Positions 17,385 through 28,795 of a DNA stretch of 64,000 nt are shown piece by piece (the stretch's first letter is position 1; each line of letters starts with the position of its first letter). The position numbers and the translations under genes are program-made. The stretch is taken from contig NZ_AQQU01000007.1 in NCBI RefSeq assembly GCF_002210105.1, forward strand, positions 124,001-188,000, in the 5' to 3' direction. The stretch comes from Oceanicola sp. 22II-s10i. Lineage in GTDB: Bacteria; Pseudomonadota; Alphaproteobacteria; Rhodobacterales; Rhodobacteraceae. The notes below the pieces were generated by a model, which searched no databases, was not told the DNA's origin, and saw only the letters and a program-made list of their open reading frames with translations.

Positions 17385-18824
17385 TCACTTGACCAGCGTC
17401 ATCGCCGCCGCCTGCGCGGCAGCTTCGATCCCGAACAGGTTCACGATCCCGATCACCATGATCGCGGCCGAGGCCATCAGCATGGTCCACAGCACCGGCG
17501 AACGCCCGGTTTCCAGAACCGCGCCTTCCTTGCCGAAGTACATGTAGAACACGATCCGCAGGTAGTAGAACGCGCCGATCACCGAGGCGATCACGCCCGC
17601 GACCGCCAGCCATGCCAGCCCGCCGTCATAGGCGGCGCGCAGCACGTAGAGCTTGCCGAAGAAGCCGACCAGCGGCGGCACGCCCGCGAGGCTGAACAGC
17701 AGGATCAGCATGGCGAAGGCCCGGCCCGGCTGGGCCCGCGAATACATGTTGAGCGAGGCGATATCGACCACCGGCTGGCCGTCGCGTTCCATCGACAGGA
17801 TGAAGGCGAAGGTGCCGATGTTCATGGTCACGTAGATCGCCATGTAGATCAGCATCGCCTGCACGCCCAGTTCGGTGCCCGAGGCGAGGCCCATGAGGGC
17901 GTAGCCCATGTGCGCGATCGACGAATAGGCCATCAGGCGCTTGATGTTGGTCTGCCCGATCGCCGCCACGGCGCCGAGGAACATCGACAGCAGCGACAGC
18001 AGCGCCACGACCTGTTGCCAGTCCCCGGTGACGCCGCCGAAGGCGTCATGCGTCACGCGGGCGAACAGGCCCATGGCCGCGACCTTGGGTGCGGTGGCGA
18101 AGAAGGCGGTGATCGGCGTCGGCGCGCCCTCGTAGACGTCCGGCGTCCACATGTGGAACGGCACGGCCGAGACCTTGAAGGCGAGGCCCGACAGCATGAA
18201 CACGAGGCCGAGCAGCAGGCCGATCGGCGCCTGACCCTCGCCCGCCGCGGCGATGATGCCGGAGAAGAGCGTGGTGCCCGAGAAGCCGTAGACCAGCGAG
18301 GCGCCGTAGAGCAGCAGGCCCGAGGACAGCGCGCCGAGGACGAAGTATTTCAGACCGGCCTCGGTCGACTTGACGCTGTCACGGCGCAGCGAGGCCACGA
18401 CGTAGAGTGCCAGCGACTGCAGCTCGAGCCCCATGTAGAGCGACATCAGGTCGCCCGCCGAGACCATCATCATCATCCCGACGACCGCCAGTGCGACCAG
18501 CAGCGGGTACTCGAACTTCAGGATGCCGCGGCGGACCATGTAGTCCTGCCCCATCACCAGCACGGCGGCGGCCGAGAACAGGACCACCACCTTGGCGAAG
18601 CGGGCGAAGCCGTCGTCGACGAACATGCCGCCAAAGGCCACGGTGTCCGCGTCCCCTGCCCGGCCCATGAGCCAGAGCCCGATGAGGACGAAGACCCCGG
18701 CCGTCGCCCATGTGATCATGCCGGCGGCCTTGTCCTTGGTCGTGTAGACCGCCGCGATCAGCGCCACCATCGCGTAGATCGAGATGATGATTTCCGGAAG
18801 GATGACGTTCAGATCAGCCTGCAT
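17385..18824 (-). CDS. nuoN: NADH-quinone oxidoreductase subunit N
   Basis: Antiporter-like proton-pumping subunit in the membrane arm of complex I. 479 residues, about 14 membrane segments. Characteristic blocks include [16 protein letters not shown] with the helix lysine, [22 protein letters not shown] split over two segments, and [12 protein letters not shown]. It follows nuoM by 12 bases and is the last structural nuo gene. Confidence 0.97.
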   Translation of the reverse strand: MQADLNVILPEIIISIYAMVALIAAVYTTKDKAAGMITWATAGVFVLIGLWLMGRAGDADTVAFGGMFVDDGFARFAKVVVLFSAAAVLVMGQDYMVRRGILKFEYPLLVALAVVGMMMMVSAGDLMSLYMGLELQSLALYVVASLRRDSVKSTEAGLKYFVLGALSSGLLLYGASLVYGFSGTTLFSGIIAAAGEGQAPIGLLLGLVFMLSGLAFKVSAVPFHMWTPDVYEGAPTPITAFFATAPKVAAMGLFARVTHDAFGGVTGDWQQVVALLSLLSMFLGAVAAIGQTNIKRLMAYSSIAHMGYALMGLASGTELGVQAMLIYMAIYVTMNIGTFAFILSMERDGQPVVDIASLNMYSRAQPGRAFAMLILLFSLAGVPPLVGFFGKLYVLRAAYDGGLAWLAVAGVIASVIGAFYYLRIVFYMYFGKEGAVLETGRSPVLWTMLMASAAIMVIGIVNLFGIEAAAQAAAMTLVK

Positions 18825-18836
18825 CGTCTGGCTCCG

Positions 18837-20381
18837 TCAGTGCGAGGCCGCGACGGCGTTGCCCGAAGGCGTGCCGGCAGTCGCGGTTTCATAGTGGGAC
18901 ACAAGCGCCTCGGTCGAGGGGCCGATGATGTCGGTGACAAGGCTCGGGTAGACACCGAGCAGCAGCGTCATGGCGACGAGCGGGGCAAAGATCGCCTTTT
19001 CGCGCCGGGTCATGTCGCTGATGGTCTTGAGGCTTTCCTTGATCAGGTCGCCCATGACCACCCGGCGGTAGAGCCAAAGCGCATAGGCCGCCGACAGGAT
19101 GACGCCCGTGGTGGCCACGGCGGCGACGATCGTGTTGACTTGGAAGATACCCATCAGGGTCAGGAATTCCCCGATGAACCCGCTGGTCCCCGGCAGGCCG
19201 ACGTTGGCCATGGTGAAGAACAGGAAGATCAGCGCGTAGGCCGGCATCCGGTTCACGAGGCCGCCGTAGGCGTCGATCTCACGCGTGTGCATCCGGTCGT
19301 AGATCACGCCCACGCTGAGGAAGAGCGCGCCCGAGATGAAGCCGTGCGACAGCATCTGGAAGATCGCGCCGTCGATGCCCTGGTTGTTGGCCGCGAAGAT
19401 GCCCATCGTGACATAGCCCATGTGGGCGACCGACGAATAGGCGATCAGCTTCTTCATGTCCTCCTGCACCAGCGCGACGAGCGAGGTGTAGACGATGGCG
19501 ATGGCCGACATCCAGAACACCAGCGGCGCCCAGAGTTCCGAGGCCACCGGGAACATCGGCAGCGAGAAGCGCAGGAAGCCGTAACCGCCCATCTTCAGCA
19601 GGATCGCCGCCAGCACCACGGACCCCGCCGTCGGCGCCTGCACGTGCGCGTCGGGTAGCCAGGTGTGGACCGGCCACATCGGCATCTTGACCGCGAACGA
19701 GGCGAAGAAGGCGAAGAACAGCAGTGTCTGCAACCCGCCCAGGATATGGACACCGAGGAAGGTCATGTCCTCGGATCCGAAGTTGAAGGTCAGCAGCGTC
19801 TCGATGTCCGAGGTGCCCGCCTGCGCGACCATCGTCACCATCGCCACCAGCATCAGCACCGAGCCGAGGAAGGTGTAGAGGAAGAACTTGAACGACGCGT
19901 AGATGCGGTTCGCCCCGCCCCAGATGCCGATGATCAGGAACATCGGGATCAGGCCGGCTTCGAAGAACAGGTAGAACAGCACCAGGTCCAGCGCCATGAA
20001 CACGCCGAGCATCAGCGTCTCAAGGACGAGGAAGGCGATCATGTATTCCTTGACCCGCGTGTTCACGTCCCAGCTGGCCGCGATGGTCAGCGGCATGATG
20101 AACGTGGTCAGCAGGACGAAGAGGACCGAGATCCCGTCGACGCCCATCTTGTACTTCAGGCCGAGCAGCCACTCCCGCTCTTCCACGAACTGGAAGCCGG
20201 TGTCCTCGGGGTTGAAGCCGGACAGGATGAACAGCGACACGATGAAGGTCAGCGTCGTCGCGATCAGCGCCACCCACTTGGCGTTGCGGTTGGCCGCCTC
20301 GTCGTCCCCGCGCAGGAACACCCCGAGGATCAGCGCCGCGACGGCGGGGATGAAGCAGGTGATGGAAAGCAGGTTCGACAT
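18837..20381 (-). CDS. nuoM: NADH-quinone oxidoreductase subunit M
   Basis: Second antiporter-like subunit of the complex I membrane arm. 514 residues, hydrophobic throughout. Typical motifs are [18 protein letters not shown] (with the conserved helix glutamate), [18 protein letters not shown] and [14 protein letters not shown]. The start overlaps the nuoL stop by one base (TAATG). Confidence 0.97.
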   Translation of the reverse strand: MSNLLSITCFIPAVAALILGVFLRGDDEAANRNAKWVALIATTLTFIVSLFILSGFNPEDTGFQFVEEREWLLGLKYKMGVDGISVLFVLLTTFIMPLTIAASWDVNTRVKEYMIAFLVLETLMLGVFMALDLVLFYLFFEAGLIPMFLIIGIWGGANRIYASFKFFLYTFLGSVLMLVAMVTMVAQAGTSDIETLLTFNFGSEDMTFLGVHILGGLQTLLFFAFFASFAVKMPMWPVHTWLPDAHVQAPTAGSVVLAAILLKMGGYGFLRFSLPMFPVASELWAPLVFWMSAIAIVYTSLVALVQEDMKKLIAYSSVAHMGYVTMGIFAANNQGIDGAIFQMLSHGFISGALFLSVGVIYDRMHTREIDAYGGLVNRMPAYALIFLFFTMANVGLPGTSGFIGEFLTLMGIFQVNTIVAAVATTGVILSAAYALWLYRRVVMGDLIKESLKTISDMTRREKAIFAPLVAMTLLLGVYPSLVTDIIGPSTEALVSHYETATAGTPSGNAVAASH

Positions 20382-22510
20382 TACTCGGCCCCCCCGCCGA
20401 TGGACATCCAGGTGACGAGAACCGCAATCCCGATCACCATGGCGAAGGCATAGGTGAAGATGTAGCCCGACTGCGCCTTGCCCGCGAGGCGGGTGAAGAA
20501 GGGGATGATCCCCATGGCGACGCCGTTGATCCCGCCGTCGATGGTGTTCTGGTCACCGCGCTTCCAGAAGAAGCCGCCGAGCCAGACCGCCGGACGCACG
20601 AAGATGAAGTTGTAGAGCTCGTCGAAGTACCACTTGTTCAGCAGGAACTGGTAGAGCGGCTGTTGCGCGGCGGCCAGCTGCTTCGGACGTTCCGGGTTCA
20701 CGATGTAGAACCAGTAGGCCGTCGCGAGCCCGAGGATCATCGCGATGAACGGGCTCACCTTGACCCAGACGGGCGAATGGTGCGCGTCGTCCATGACGTG
20801 GTTGTCCTCGGCCATGTAGATCGCGCCGATCTGGCCCTCCGGCACCGCCGAATGCTCGCCCGCCCCTTGCGTGGCAGCCTCGCCATGCCCGGCGGATGCC
20901 GTTTCGCCATGGCCCGCAGCGGCGGTCTCACCATGGCCCGCGGCCGCGGTCTCGCCATGACCGGCCTCGGCCGACGCATGTGCCGGGATGCCGAAGAAGC
21001 GGTTGACCTGATCGTGGCTGCCGAAGAACGAGCCGTACCAGACCATCCCCGAGAACACGGCTCCGAGCGCCAGAACGCCGAGCGGCACCAGCATGACCTT
21101 GGGGCTTTCATGCGCGTGGTCGTGCGTGTGCTTGTCGCCGCGCGGGGTGCCGAAGAAGGTCAGGAAGATCAGCCGCCAGGAATAGAAGCTGGTGAACAGC
21201 GCGGCGATGACCAGCATCCAGAAGCCGTAACCGCCCATCGTCCCCGCCCAAGCGGATTCGATAATTGCGTCCTTGGACAGGAAACCGGCGAAACCGATGG
21301 TGGTCAGCGGGATGCCGACGCCGGTGATCGCCAGCGTGCCGATCATCATCGCCCAGTAGGTGTAGGGGATCTTCTTCCGCAGCCCGCCGTAGTTCCGCAT
21401 GTCCTGCTCATGGTGCATCGCGTGGATGACCGAGCCGGCGCCGAGGAACAGCATCGCCTTGAAGAAGGCGTGGGTGAAGAGGTGGAACATCGCCGCCGAG
21501 TAGACACCGACGCCAGCCGCCACGAACATGTAGCCGAGCTGCGAACAGGTCGAATAGGCGATCACGCGCTTGATGTCGTTCTGCACGAGGCCGACGGTCG
21601 CGGCGAAGAAGGCGGTGGATGCGCCGATGAAAACGATGATCGACTTGGCGTCCGGCGCCCATTCGACCAGCGGCGACATCCGGCAGATCATGAACACACC
21701 AGCCGTCACCATGGTTGCCGCGTGGATCAGCGCCGACACCGGGGTCGGGCCTTCCATCGCGTCCGGCAGCCAGGTGTGCAGCAGGAGCTGTGCCGACTTG
21801 CCCATGGCACCGATGAAGAGCAACAGAACCACGATTTCCGTCGCGTCCCACGAGAAGCCGAGGAATTCGAGGTTCACGCCAGCAAGGCGCGGCGCCTCGG
21901 CAAAGATCGTGTCGAAGTCGATGGAATCCACGAGGAAGTAGAGCGCGAAGATGCCGAGCGCGAAGCCGAAGTCACCGACGCGGTTCACCACGAAAGCCTT
22001 GATCGCGGCGGCATTGGCCGAGGGCTTGCGATAGTAGAAGCCGATCAGCAGGTAGGATGCGACGCCCACGCCTTCCCAGCCAAAGAACATCTGGACGAGG
22101 TTGTCGGCGGTCACCAGCGACAGCATCGCGAAGGTGAAGAAGGACAGGTAGGCGAAGAAGCGCGGCTTGTAGGTCTCGCCTTCTTTCCACTGCGGGTCGT
22201 GGTCCATGTAGCCGAAGCTGTAGAGGTGGACGAGCGCCGAGACGGTCGTCACCACGATCAGCATGATGGCCGTCAGCCGGTCGAGGCGGATGGCCCATTC
22301 GGTGGCCAGCGTGCCGCTTTCGATCCAGCGCATGATCGGGATGTGCTGGGTGACCCCGTCGAAGGTCAGGAAGGTGACCCACGAAAAGAAGCAGGCCACG
22401 AAAAGCAGGCCCGTGGTGATCCACATGGCGCCCCGTTCGGTGACGATGCGCCAGCCGAAGCCCGCGATGATCGCGCCGATGAGCGGCAGGAAGAGGATGA
22501 GCTGGACCAT
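20381..22510 (-). CDS. nuoL: NADH-quinone oxidoreductase subunit L, long form with repeat insert
   Basis: Distal antiporter-like subunit of complex I with the lateral amphipathic helix. 709 residues, about 100 more than the E. coli protein. The core shows [35 protein letters not shown] and [12 protein letters not shown]. The extra length includes four tandem 8-residue units of the type HGETAAAG at about residues 518-549, in a hydrophilic stretch between the last antiporter-fold helices and the C-terminal anchor. Otherwise complete. Confidence 0.97.
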   Translation of the reverse strand: MVQLILFLPLIGAIIAGFGWRIVTERGAMWITTGLLFVACFFSWVTFLTFDGVTQHIPIMRWIESGTLATEWAIRLDRLTAIMLIVVTTVSALVHLYSFGYMDHDPQWKEGETYKPRFFAYLSFFTFAMLSLVTADNLVQMFFGWEGVGVASYLLIGFYYRKPSANAAAIKAFVVNRVGDFGFALGIFALYFLVDSIDFDTIFAEAPRLAGVNLEFLGFSWDATEIVVLLLFIGAMGKSAQLLLHTWLPDAMEGPTPVSALIHAATMVTAGVFMICRMSPLVEWAPDAKSIIVFIGASTAFFAATVGLVQNDIKRVIAYSTCSQLGYMFVAAGVGVYSAAMFHLFTHAFFKAMLFLGAGSVIHAMHHEQDMRNYGGLRKKIPYTYWAMMIGTLAITGVGIPLTTIGFAGFLSKDAIIESAWAGTMGGYGFWMLVIAALFTSFYSWRLIFLTFFGTPRGDKHTHDHAHESPKVMLVPLGVLALGAVFSGMVWYGSFFGSHDQVNRFFGIPAHASAEAGHGETAAAGHGETAAAGHGETASAGHGEAATQGAGEHSAVPEGQIGAIYMAEDNHVMDDAHHSPVWVKVSPFIAMILGLATAYWFYIVNPERPKQLAAAQQPLYQFLLNKWYFDELYNFIFVRPAVWLGGFFWKRGDQNTIDGGINGVAMGIIPFFTRLAGKAQSGYIFTYAFAMVIGIAVLVTWMSIGGGAE
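20864..20959 (-). repeat. Four 24-bp tandem repeats inside nuoL
   Basis: The codons for HGE recur with an exact 24-base period (20951-20959, 20927-20935, 20903-20911, 20879-20887), encoding [24 protein letters not shown] and HGEAATQG. The reading frame is kept. Such arrays change copy number by slippage, so length is likely to vary among strains. Confidence 0.9.
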
Positions 22511-22514
22511 CTCG

Positions 22515-22820
22515 TCAGCCTTTCATCACGTTGACGTCTTCCACGGCGATCGTGCCGCGGTTGCGGAAGAAACAGACGAGGATCGCCAGACCGATCGCAG
22601 CCTCGGCGGCCGCGACGGTCAGGACGAAGAGCGTGAACACCTGCCCCGCCAGATCGCCCAGGTAAGAGGAGAACGCGACGAGGTTGATGTTCACCGAAAG
22701 CAGGATCAGTTCGATGCTCATCAGCAGGATGATGACGTTCTTCCTGTTCAGGAAGATCCCGAAGATCCCGATGACGAACAGCGCTGCCGCCACCGTCAGG
22801 TAATGTTCCAGTCCGATCAT
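22515..22820 (-). CDS. nuoK: NADH-quinone oxidoreductase subunit K
   Basis: Small three-helix membrane subunit of complex I carrying glutamates of the proton path. 101 residues, the usual length. Seen are [35 protein letters not shown] (with the conserved Glu of helix 2) and [12 protein letters not shown]. It ends 4 bases before nuoL and is separated from the preceding orf166 by 49 bases. Confidence 0.96.
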   Translation of the reverse strand: MIGLEHYLTVAAALFVIGIFGIFLNRKNVIILLMSIELILLSVNINLVAFSSYLGDLAGQVFTLFVLTVAAAEAAIGLAILVCFFRNRGTIAVEDVNVMKG

Positions 22821-22869
22821 GTCCCTCTCGGTCCTTGTCCTTCCGGGCGGCGTTGCGCCCGATGTTCCC

Positions 22870-23370
22870 TCAGCGGCCCTGCCAGAGCCCCGGGTAATGG
22901 TCGTTGCAGGCGCAGGTTTCCTCGGTCTCTCTCAGCCGCAGGATCCGCACGCCGTGCGATTTGCCGTAGACGGCGCGGGCGGCCTGTTCCACCTCGGCCA
23001 GTTCGAACCGCTTGCGCGCCTGCGCCTTGTGGCGCAGGAACTCGGTCGCGTTCAGCGTGGCGTCGGCCTCCCACGAGATGCCGTCGATGGCCACCATTCC
23101 GCCCGAGCGGCAGTCGGTGATCCGCACGCCGTTGAAATTGTTCAGCGCCGGGATCGGTCCCGGCGCCCCGCCGATGATGCCGTCCGCCGTGTCCAGGTTG
23201 CGGTATTGCTCCAGGATGAACCCGCTTTCGGAATAGCCGAAGAACGACGCGCCCGAGACCCGCATTCCGCCTTCCTCGATCTCGCAGGGCGGCAGCGGGG
23301 TCAGCGCCTGTGCGCCCCCCGAGACCAGCGCCAGCGAAAGCGCGAGCGTTATGCGGGTCGCCAGTGTCAC
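22870..23370 (-). CDS. Uncharacterised secreted protein within nuo operon (orf166)
   Basis: 166 residues from a GTG at 23370 that overlaps the nuoJ stop (GTGA). A typical signal peptide ([20 protein letters not shown]) is followed by a mature part with five cysteines, among them CEIEEGG near its start and a CACND motif near the end. No known domain recognised. It lies between nuoJ and nuoK. Possible partner of periplasmic faces of complex I or simply a passenger; no function can be assigned. Confidence 0.75.
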   Translation of the reverse strand: MTLATRITLALSLALVSGGAQALTPLPPCEIEEGGMRVSGASFFGYSESGFILEQYRNLDTADGIIGGAPGPIPALNNFNGVRITDCRSGGMVAIDGISWEADATLNATEFLRHKAQARKRFELAEVEQAARAVYGKSHGVRILRLRETEETCACNDHYPGLWQGR

Positions 23371-23972
23371 AGACCCTGCCCCGGCTTGACGTCCTTCAGT
23401 TCCATCGCGGTGCGCGGATCGCGCCACATCTGGGCCAGCACGTTCTGACGCTTGACGTCGCTGCGGTGCCGGACGGTCAGGACGATCGCCCCGATCATCG
23501 CGACCAGCAGGATCAGGCCCGCCAGCTGGAACAGCAGGAAGTAGCGGTCGTAGATCAGCAGGCCGAGCGCCGCGGTGTTGTGCACGCCTTCGGGCGTCAC
23601 GGCCGTCCGCGCGGCCTCGGCCGTCTCGGCCTCGGTCCAGGACCCGAAGGCCAGACCGAACTGCATCAGCAGGATCACACCGATCAGCAGGGCCAGCGGC
23701 ATGTAGCGCGCCATCTCGGCCTTCAGCTCGGCAAAGTCCACGTCCAGCATCATCACCACGAACAGGAACAGCACGGCGACCGCGCCCACGTAGACGATGA
23801 TCAGCAGCATCGCCACGAACTCCGCCCCCAGCAGGACAAAGAGCCCCGCCGCCGACAGGAAGGCGAGGATCAGCCAGAGCACCGAGTGCACCGGGTTCCG
23901 CGCCACGACGGTGAACAGACCGCCGGTCAGCAGCGATATGGCGAACAGGTAGAACGACAGGGTCGCGATCAT
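23367..23972 (-). CDS. nuoJ: NADH-quinone oxidoreductase subunit J
   Basis: Membrane subunit of complex I with the pi-bulge helix. 201 residues. N-terminal helices include [20 protein letters not shown] and [18 protein letters not shown] (with the conserved YVGA block), and the C-terminus is a cytosolic-type tail ending KPGQGL. It overlaps the upstream gene's stop by 4 bases and the downstream orf166 start by 4 bases. Confidence 0.96.
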   Translation of the reverse strand: MIATLSFYLFAISLLTGGLFTVVARNPVHSVLWLILAFLSAAGLFVLLGAEFVAMLLIIVYVGAVAVLFLFVVMMLDVDFAELKAEMARYMPLALLIGVILLMQFGLAFGSWTEAETAEAARTAVTPEGVHNTAALGLLIYDRYFLLFQLAGLILLVAMIGAIVLTVRHRSDVKRQNVLAQMWRDPRTAMELKDVKPGQGL

Positions 23973-24376
23973 TCCTTATCCCCTTCCAATTCGTCCATGA
24001 CCTCCTTGGCGAGGGTCCCCGCCTTGGTCACGGCCGGCACACCGGCGAACATCGTCATCTGAGCGATGGCCTCGGCGATTTCCTGTTTCGTGGCGCCCGC
24101 CTCCATCAGGTGGCGCACGGTCACGCGCACCTGGCTTTCGGCCACGGCGCCCTGCATCGTCAGCCCCGCGAGCACGAGGAAGAGCCGCGTCTTGCTGTCC
24201 AGCCCCTCCTTGTTGAAGGCCTTGCCAAAGGCGACCTCCATGAACTCCTTGGGCAGGGTCGGCCACATCGCCTCGAACGCCTTGGGGCTGAAATGCTCCA
24301 GCGCCGGGTTCATCGCGCGCGCCATGTTCTGCGCCTGCTCGATCATCATCTCGAACGGGTTCTTCGCGTCAGCCAT
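23969..24376 (-). CDS. Carboxymuconolactone decarboxylase (CMD)-family protein
   Basis: 135 residues, all-helical CMD/AhpD fold: [19 protein letters not shown] and [28 protein letters not shown] are the diagnostic pair of helices. It has no cysteine, so the AhpD-type peroxidase CXXC is absent and redox function is unlikely. Located between nuoI and nuoJ. Role in complex I unknown. Confidence 0.82.
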   Translation of the reverse strand: MADAKNPFEMMIEQAQNMARAMNPALEHFSPKAFEAMWPTLPKEFMEVAFGKAFNKEGLDSKTRLFLVLAGLTMQGAVAESQVRVTVRHLMEAGATKQEIAEAIAQMTMFAGVPAVTKAGTLAKEVMDELEGDKE

Positions 24377-24412
24377 GCGCGCCTCCTCGGGCGATATGTC
24401 CGGTCACGCCGC

Positions 24413-24907
24413 TCATCGGTAGGGCGCGTCCAGCTCGAGGTTGCGGGCGATCTCGGCCTCCCAGCGTTCGCCGTTGGCGAGCAGCTTGGCCTTGTCGTAG
24501 AACAGTTCCTCGCGCGTCTCGGTGGCGAATTCGAAATTCGGTCCCTCGACGATCGCATCCACCGGGCAGGCTTCCTGGCAGAAGCCGCAGTAGATGCACT
24601 TGGTCATGTCGATGTCGTACCGCGTCGTCCGGCGGCTGCCGTCCTCGCGCGGTTCGGCGTCGATGGTGATGGCCTGCGCCGGGCAGATCGCCTCGCACAG
24701 CTTGCAGGCGATGCAGCGTTCCTCGCCGTTCGGATAGCGGCGCAGCGCGTGTTCGCCGCGGAAACGCGGGGACAGCGGGCCCTTCTCGTGCGGGTAGTTC
24801 AGCGTGGCCTTGGGCCCGAAGAAGTACTTCAGCCCCATCTTGAAGCCATGCCACACGTCCATCAGCAGGAAGTAGCGGGCGGCGCGGGTGTAGTCGATCT
24901 GTGTCAT
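24413..24907 (-). CDS. nuoI: NADH-quinone oxidoreductase subunit I
   Basis: Carries the two [4Fe-4S] clusters N6a and N6b that pass electrons toward N2. 164 residues. The two ferredoxin motifs are C65-C68-C71-C75 ([12 protein letters not shown]) and C104-C107-C110-C114 ([12 protein letters not shown]). It overlaps the orf74 stop by 4 bases. Confidence 0.97.
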   Translation of the reverse strand: MTQIDYTRAARYFLLMDVWHGFKMGLKYFFGPKATLNYPHEKGPLSPRFRGEHALRRYPNGEERCIACKLCEAICPAQAITIDAEPREDGSRRTTRYDIDMTKCIYCGFCQEACPVDAIVEGPNFEFATETREELFYDKAKLLANGERWEAEIARNLELDAPYR

Positions 24908-25128
24908 CTCGCGGTCTCCGTCATGTCGGAGGATTTGCTTGCGATCGCCGCGTCGAGGCGAGCGATCAGCGCCATCTTGTCGGCGCGTACCTCGGTTTCG
25001 CTTCCGTCGTCGTTGCGGACCCGGTTCAGGAACACGCTGCCGTCGTCGGGCATGTCCCCGTCGGTCCGGGCCAGCCGGGCGCGCATGTCCTGCAGCGTCC
25101 TCAGCGACAGCCTGTCCAGCACCGCCAT
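24904..25128 (-). CDS. Small uncharacterised protein between nuoH and nuoI (orf74)
   Basis: 74 residues, soluble, charged, probably helical at both ends ([19 protein letters not shown] and [15 protein letters not shown]). The ATG at 25128 lies right after the nuoH stop with a G-rich ribosome site, and the end overlaps nuoI by ATGA, which argues that it is translated. No family recognised. Confidence 0.65.
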   Translation of the reverse strand: MAVLDRLSLRTLQDMRARLARTDGDMPDDGSVFLNRVRNDDGSETEVRADKMALIARLDAAIASKSSDMTETAR

Positions 25129-25130
25129 CC

Positions 25131-26168
25131 TCAGCCCCCCATCGTCCAGCGGGCCCATGCCCCGCCGAGCACCTCGAACTTGGCGAGGAAGGCGACCAGC
25201 ACGACCCAGCCCAGCGACAGCGGCAGGAAGACCTTCCAGCCGATCCGCATCAGCTGGTCATAGCGGTAGCGGGGGACGATCGCCTTCACCATCGCGAAGA
25301 TGAAGAAGAAGAACGCCATCTTGGCCACCATCCACAGCGCACCGTCCGGCAGGCCGGGGATCGGCGACAGCCAGCCGCCGAAGAACAGCAGCGAGGTCAG
25401 CGCGCACATCAGGAAGATGGCGATGTATTCACCGGCCATGAACAGCAGGAACGGAGTGGACGAGTATTCCACCTGGTAGCCCGCGACCAGTTCGGATTCC
25501 GCCTCGGGCAGGTCGAACGGCGGGCGGTTCGTCTCGGCCAGCGCCGAGATGAAGAACAGGAAGACCATCGGGAAGTGCGGCAGCCAGTACCAGCTGAAGA
25601 AGCCGTAGTCGCCGTCCTGCGCCCGGACGATGTCGCCGAAGTTCATCGAGCCCGTCGAGATGATCACGCCGATGATGATGAGACCGAGAGAGACCTCATA
25701 CGAGATCATCTGCGCCGCCGAGCGGAGCGAGCCGAGGAACGGGTATTTCGAGTTCGACGCCCAGCCCCCCATGATCACGCCGTAGACCTCGAGCGAGGAG
25801 ACGGCGAAGACATACAGGATCGCGACGTTGATGTCCGACAGGACCCATGTGTCGTTGAACGGGATCACCGCCCAGGCGATCATCGCCAGCACGAAGCTGG
25901 TCATCGGGGCCATGATGAACACCGTCCGGTCCGCGCCGGCGGGGATCACGACCTCTTTCACGACGTATTTCAGCGCATCGGCCACCGTCTGCAGCAGGCC
26001 GAAGACGCCGACCACGTTCGGGCCGCGCCGCAGCTGGACAGCCGCCCAAATCTTCCGGTCGCCATAGACGAGGAACAGGAGCGAGATCATCACGAAGGCG
26101 ACGACCGCGAGACTCTGCGCGACGATCAGAACGCCGATGCCGAGTGGAGTGGTAAAGAAATCAGCCAT
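25131..26168 (-). CDS. nuoH: NADH-quinone oxidoreductase subunit H
   Basis: Membrane subunit forming the quinone chamber with NuoB and NuoD. 345 residues, eight helices. Diagnostic blocks are [35 protein letters not shown], and [20 protein letters not shown] with the conserved acidic loop. Complete and of normal length. Confidence 0.97.
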   Translation of the reverse strand: MADFFTTPLGIGVLIVAQSLAVVAFVMISLLFLVYGDRKIWAAVQLRRGPNVVGVFGLLQTVADALKYVVKEVVIPAGADRTVFIMAPMTSFVLAMIAWAVIPFNDTWVLSDINVAILYVFAVSSLEVYGVIMGGWASNSKYPFLGSLRSAAQMISYEVSLGLIIIGVIISTGSMNFGDIVRAQDGDYGFFSWYWLPHFPMVFLFFISALAETNRPPFDLPEAESELVAGYQVEYSSTPFLLFMAGEYIAIFLMCALTSLLFFGGWLSPIPGLPDGALWMVAKMAFFFFIFAMVKAIVPRYRYDQLMRIGWKVFLPLSLGWVVLVAFLAKFEVLGGAWARWTMGG

Positions 26169-26185
26169 CTGTCCCTACACGCCTT

Positions 26186-26605
26186 TCATACCGTCGGAAT
26201 CTTGCGTTCCGTGCAGTTCGCGACCTCGACCTCCGCGTCGATGGTCCTGAGCCCATCCGGCAGTGCCGCCGAGATGGTATAAACAGCATCCGCCTGCCAT
26301 AGGCCACCCTCTTGGGATACATTTGTGCGCACATTCCGCGCAAATCCGTAGCCCCGGATCAGCGCATAGCGCGCCGCGGCGCATTGTGCGTAATCCGCAA
26401 CGTCCTTGCCGTCCCGCGCGCCCGACATGCGGACGTGGAAATTGACGAGATCGCCCGCCAGAAGACGGGTTTCGATTCCCTGATAGACCGGGTCGAACGG
26501 CATCGCCTCGCGCGCCACGGCCTCCTCGACCGGCGTGGGCCGGTCGGCTGCCGCGCAGGCGGCGAGCATGGAGGTTGCCATGGCTATGAAGGACATCCGG
26601 ACCAA
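26186..26605 (-). CDS. Putative lipoprotein within nuo operon
   Basis: 139 residues. Signal sequence with lipobox LAAC (Cys17), then a soluble domain with two further cysteines. Residues RYALIRGYGFARNV and ISAALPDGLRTIDAEVEVANC are its most structured-looking parts. It lies between nuoG and nuoH. Rhodobacteral nuo operons often carry such small exported proteins. No function assignable. Confidence 0.72.
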   Translation of the reverse strand: MVRMSFIAMATSMLAACAAADRPTPVEEAVAREAMPFDPVYQGIETRLLAGDLVNFHVRMSGARDGKDVADYAQCAAARYALIRGYGFARNVRTNVSQEGGLWQADAVYTISAALPDGLRTIDAEVEVANCTERKIPTV

Positions 26606-26614
26606 CTCCCCGCC

Positions 26615-28633
26615 CTACTCCGCCGCCATCGGCCGTTCGGACCGCGCCTTGGCCCGAGCCGACAGGTCGGCCATGACTTCGGACGCGCGGGCGATCGGGT
26701 TGGTCAGGTAGAAGTCCTTGACCGCGCCGACAAAGCTCGCGTCGCCCAGTTTCCCGGCCTCGAGCGGGGTCCAGCCGTTCTCGGGGACCTCGTCGATGCC
26801 CTTCAGGTGCGGCACCTCGCCGATCAGCGCGGTGCGCAGCTGCGCAAGGCTGTCGAACGGCAGCGCCTCGCCTGTCTCGGCGGACAGCGCCCGCAGGATC
26901 GCCCAGTTCTCCTTGGCCTCGCCCGGCGCGAAACCGGCGCGCAGCGCCAACTGCGGGCGGCCCTCGGTGTTGACGAACAGGCCGTTTTCCTCGGTCCAGG
27001 CGGCGCCCGGCAGGATCACGTCGGCGCGGTGCGCGCCACGGTCGCCATGGCTGCCCTGGTAGATGACGAAGGCACCCTCGCCCACCTCGACCTCGTCCGC
27101 GCCGAGGTTGTAGACCACCTCGGCCCCGTCGATCGCGGCGCTCAGCCCGCCCTCGGTCACGGCGCCGATGTCCATTGCGCCGACGCGGCCGGCGGCGGTG
27201 TGCAGCACCAGCATCCGCGACTGTGCGGCCTCGGCCATCTGCATGCAGGTGCCCAGAACCGCCGCGCCGTCGGCCTCGCGCAGCGCGCCCTGGCCGATGA
27301 TCATGACGCCCGGTGTGCCGTGCTTGTCGGAATGGTCCATCTTGGCCAGTTCGGCCAGCGCGGCCCGGTCGGTGCCGATGTGCTCGTATTCATAGGTCAG
27401 GTCAGCCGCCTGCCCGATCACCGCGACCTTGGCGCCGTTCAGCCAGGCCTTGCGGATCCGCGCGTTCAGCACCGGGGCCTCGACCCGCGGGTTGGCGCCG
27501 ACGATCAGGATCATCTTGGCGCTGTCGATATCCTCGATCGTCGCGGTGCCGACATAGCCCGAGCGGTTGCCCGCGGGCAGCTTGGACCCGTCCGTCCGGC
27601 ACTCGACGGTGCCGCCCAGACCCTCGACCAGCGATTTCAGAGCGTAGGCGGCCTCGACCGACACCAGATCACCGATCAGTCCGGCGACCTTCTTGCCCTT
27701 CATCGCCTCGGCCGCGGCGCTCAGCGCCTCGGGCCAGCTGGCGGGCTTCAGCTTGCCGTCCTTGCGGACATAGGGCCGGTCCAGACGCTGGCGGCGCAGG
27801 CCGTCCCAGACGAACCGGGTCTTGTCGCTGATCCATTCCTCGTTCACGCCGTCATGGTTGCGCGGCAGGATGCGCATCACTTCGCGGCCCTTGGTGTCGA
27901 CCCGGATGTTCGAGCCGAGCGCGTCCATGACGTCGATCGTTTCGGTCTTGGTCAGCTCCCACGGACGGGCGGTGAAGGCGTAGGGCTTGGACACCAGCGC
28001 GCCGACCGGGCAGAGGTCGATGATGTTGCCCTGCAGTTCCGACTCGAGCGTCTGGTTGAGGTAGGAGGTGATCTCAGCATCCTCGCCGCGCCCGGTCTGC
28101 CCCATCTGCATGATCCCGGCCACCTCGGAGGTGAAGCGGACGCAGCGGGTGCAGGAGATGCAGCGCGTCATGTGCGTCTCGACCAGCGGGCCGAGGTCCA
28201 GATCGTCGGAGGCGCGCTTCGGCTCGCGATAGCGGCTGAAGTCGACGCCATAGGCCATCGCCTGGTCCTGCAGGTCGCATTCGCCGCCCTGGTCGCAGAT
28301 CGGGCAGTCCAGCGGGTGGTTGATGAGCAGGAACTCCATCACCCCCTCGCGGGCCTTCTTGACCATGGGCGAGTTCGTCTTGACCACCGGCGGCTGGCCT
28401 TCCGGCCCCGGCCGCAGGTCGCGGACCTGCATCGCGCAGGACGCGGCGGGCTTGGGCGGGCCGCCGACGACCTCGACGAGGCACATCCGGCAGTTCCCGG
28501 CGATCGACAGGCGTTCGTGGTAGCAGAAGCGCGGCACCTCGACCCCGGCCTGTTCACAGGCCTGGATCAGGGTCAGGGCCGGATCGACCTCGACCTCGAT
28601 GCCGTCGATGATGATCTTGCGAAGGTCCGCCAT
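26615..28633 (-). CDS. nuoG: NADH-quinone oxidoreductase subunit G
   Basis: Largest peripheral-arm subunit, 672 residues (close to Paracoccus Nqo3). An N-terminal [2Fe-2S] domain has [18 protein letters not shown], the N5 motif is [14 protein letters not shown] (His plus three Cys), N4 includes CISCTRC, then a molybdopterin-oxidoreductase-like domain without cofactor follows. The ATG at 28633 has AAGGAG, which lies inside the end of orf52. Confidence 0.97.
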   Translation of the reverse strand: MADLRKIIIDGIEVEVDPALTLIQACEQAGVEVPRFCYHERLSIAGNCRMCLVEVVGGPPKPAASCAMQVRDLRPGPEGQPPVVKTNSPMVKKAREGVMEFLLINHPLDCPICDQGGECDLQDQAMAYGVDFSRYREPKRASDDLDLGPLVETHMTRCISCTRCVRFTSEVAGIMQMGQTGRGEDAEITSYLNQTLESELQGNIIDLCPVGALVSKPYAFTARPWELTKTETIDVMDALGSNIRVDTKGREVMRILPRNHDGVNEEWISDKTRFVWDGLRRQRLDRPYVRKDGKLKPASWPEALSAAAEAMKGKKVAGLIGDLVSVEAAYALKSLVEGLGGTVECRTDGSKLPAGNRSGYVGTATIEDIDSAKMILIVGANPRVEAPVLNARIRKAWLNGAKVAVIGQAADLTYEYEHIGTDRAALAELAKMDHSDKHGTPGVMIIGQGALREADGAAVLGTCMQMAEAAQSRMLVLHTAAGRVGAMDIGAVTEGGLSAAIDGAEVVYNLGADEVEVGEGAFVIYQGSHGDRGAHRADVILPGAAWTEENGLFVNTEGRPQLALRAGFAPGEAKENWAILRALSAETGEALPFDSLAQLRTALIGEVPHLKGIDEVPENGWTPLEAGKLGDASFVGAVKDFYLTNPIARASEVMADLSARAKARSERPMAAE

Positions 28634-28636
28634 ATC

Positions 28637-28795
28637 TCAGTTCTCCTTCAGAAAGGCGGTCCGGCCGCCCATCCCGATAGCGTCTCGTCCGACCACGCCT
28701 GCCGCGGCGCAGCGGTCACAGATTTCGTCCCGAATGGCAAGCCGCAGCCCGCCCCCGCGCGCGTCGCGCGGTCGATTATTTCCAGCCGTGCTCAT
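28637..28795 (-). CDS. 52-residue ORF upstream of nuoG with a CXXC motif
   Basis: 52 residues, starting MSTAGNNRPRDARG and ending GGRTAFLKEN, with a central EICDRCAAAGVVGRD that could bind a metal or cluster. Its ATG overlaps the stop of the upstream DUF3291 gene (ATGA), and its last codons contain the nuoG ribosome site. Either a genuine coupled micro-protein or a leader that keeps ribosomes moving into nuoG. Not a family I recognise. Confidence 0.5.
   Translation of the reverse strand: MSTAGNNRPRDARGGGLRLAIRDEICDRCAAAGVVGRDAIGMGGRTAFLKEN

Noticed and set aside
17205..19658. 817-codon open frame on the plus strand
   Set aside because: It is antisense to nuoN/nuoM and birA, has low-complexity H/R/D-rich content, and no homology to a known fold. 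High GC makes long antisense frames common.
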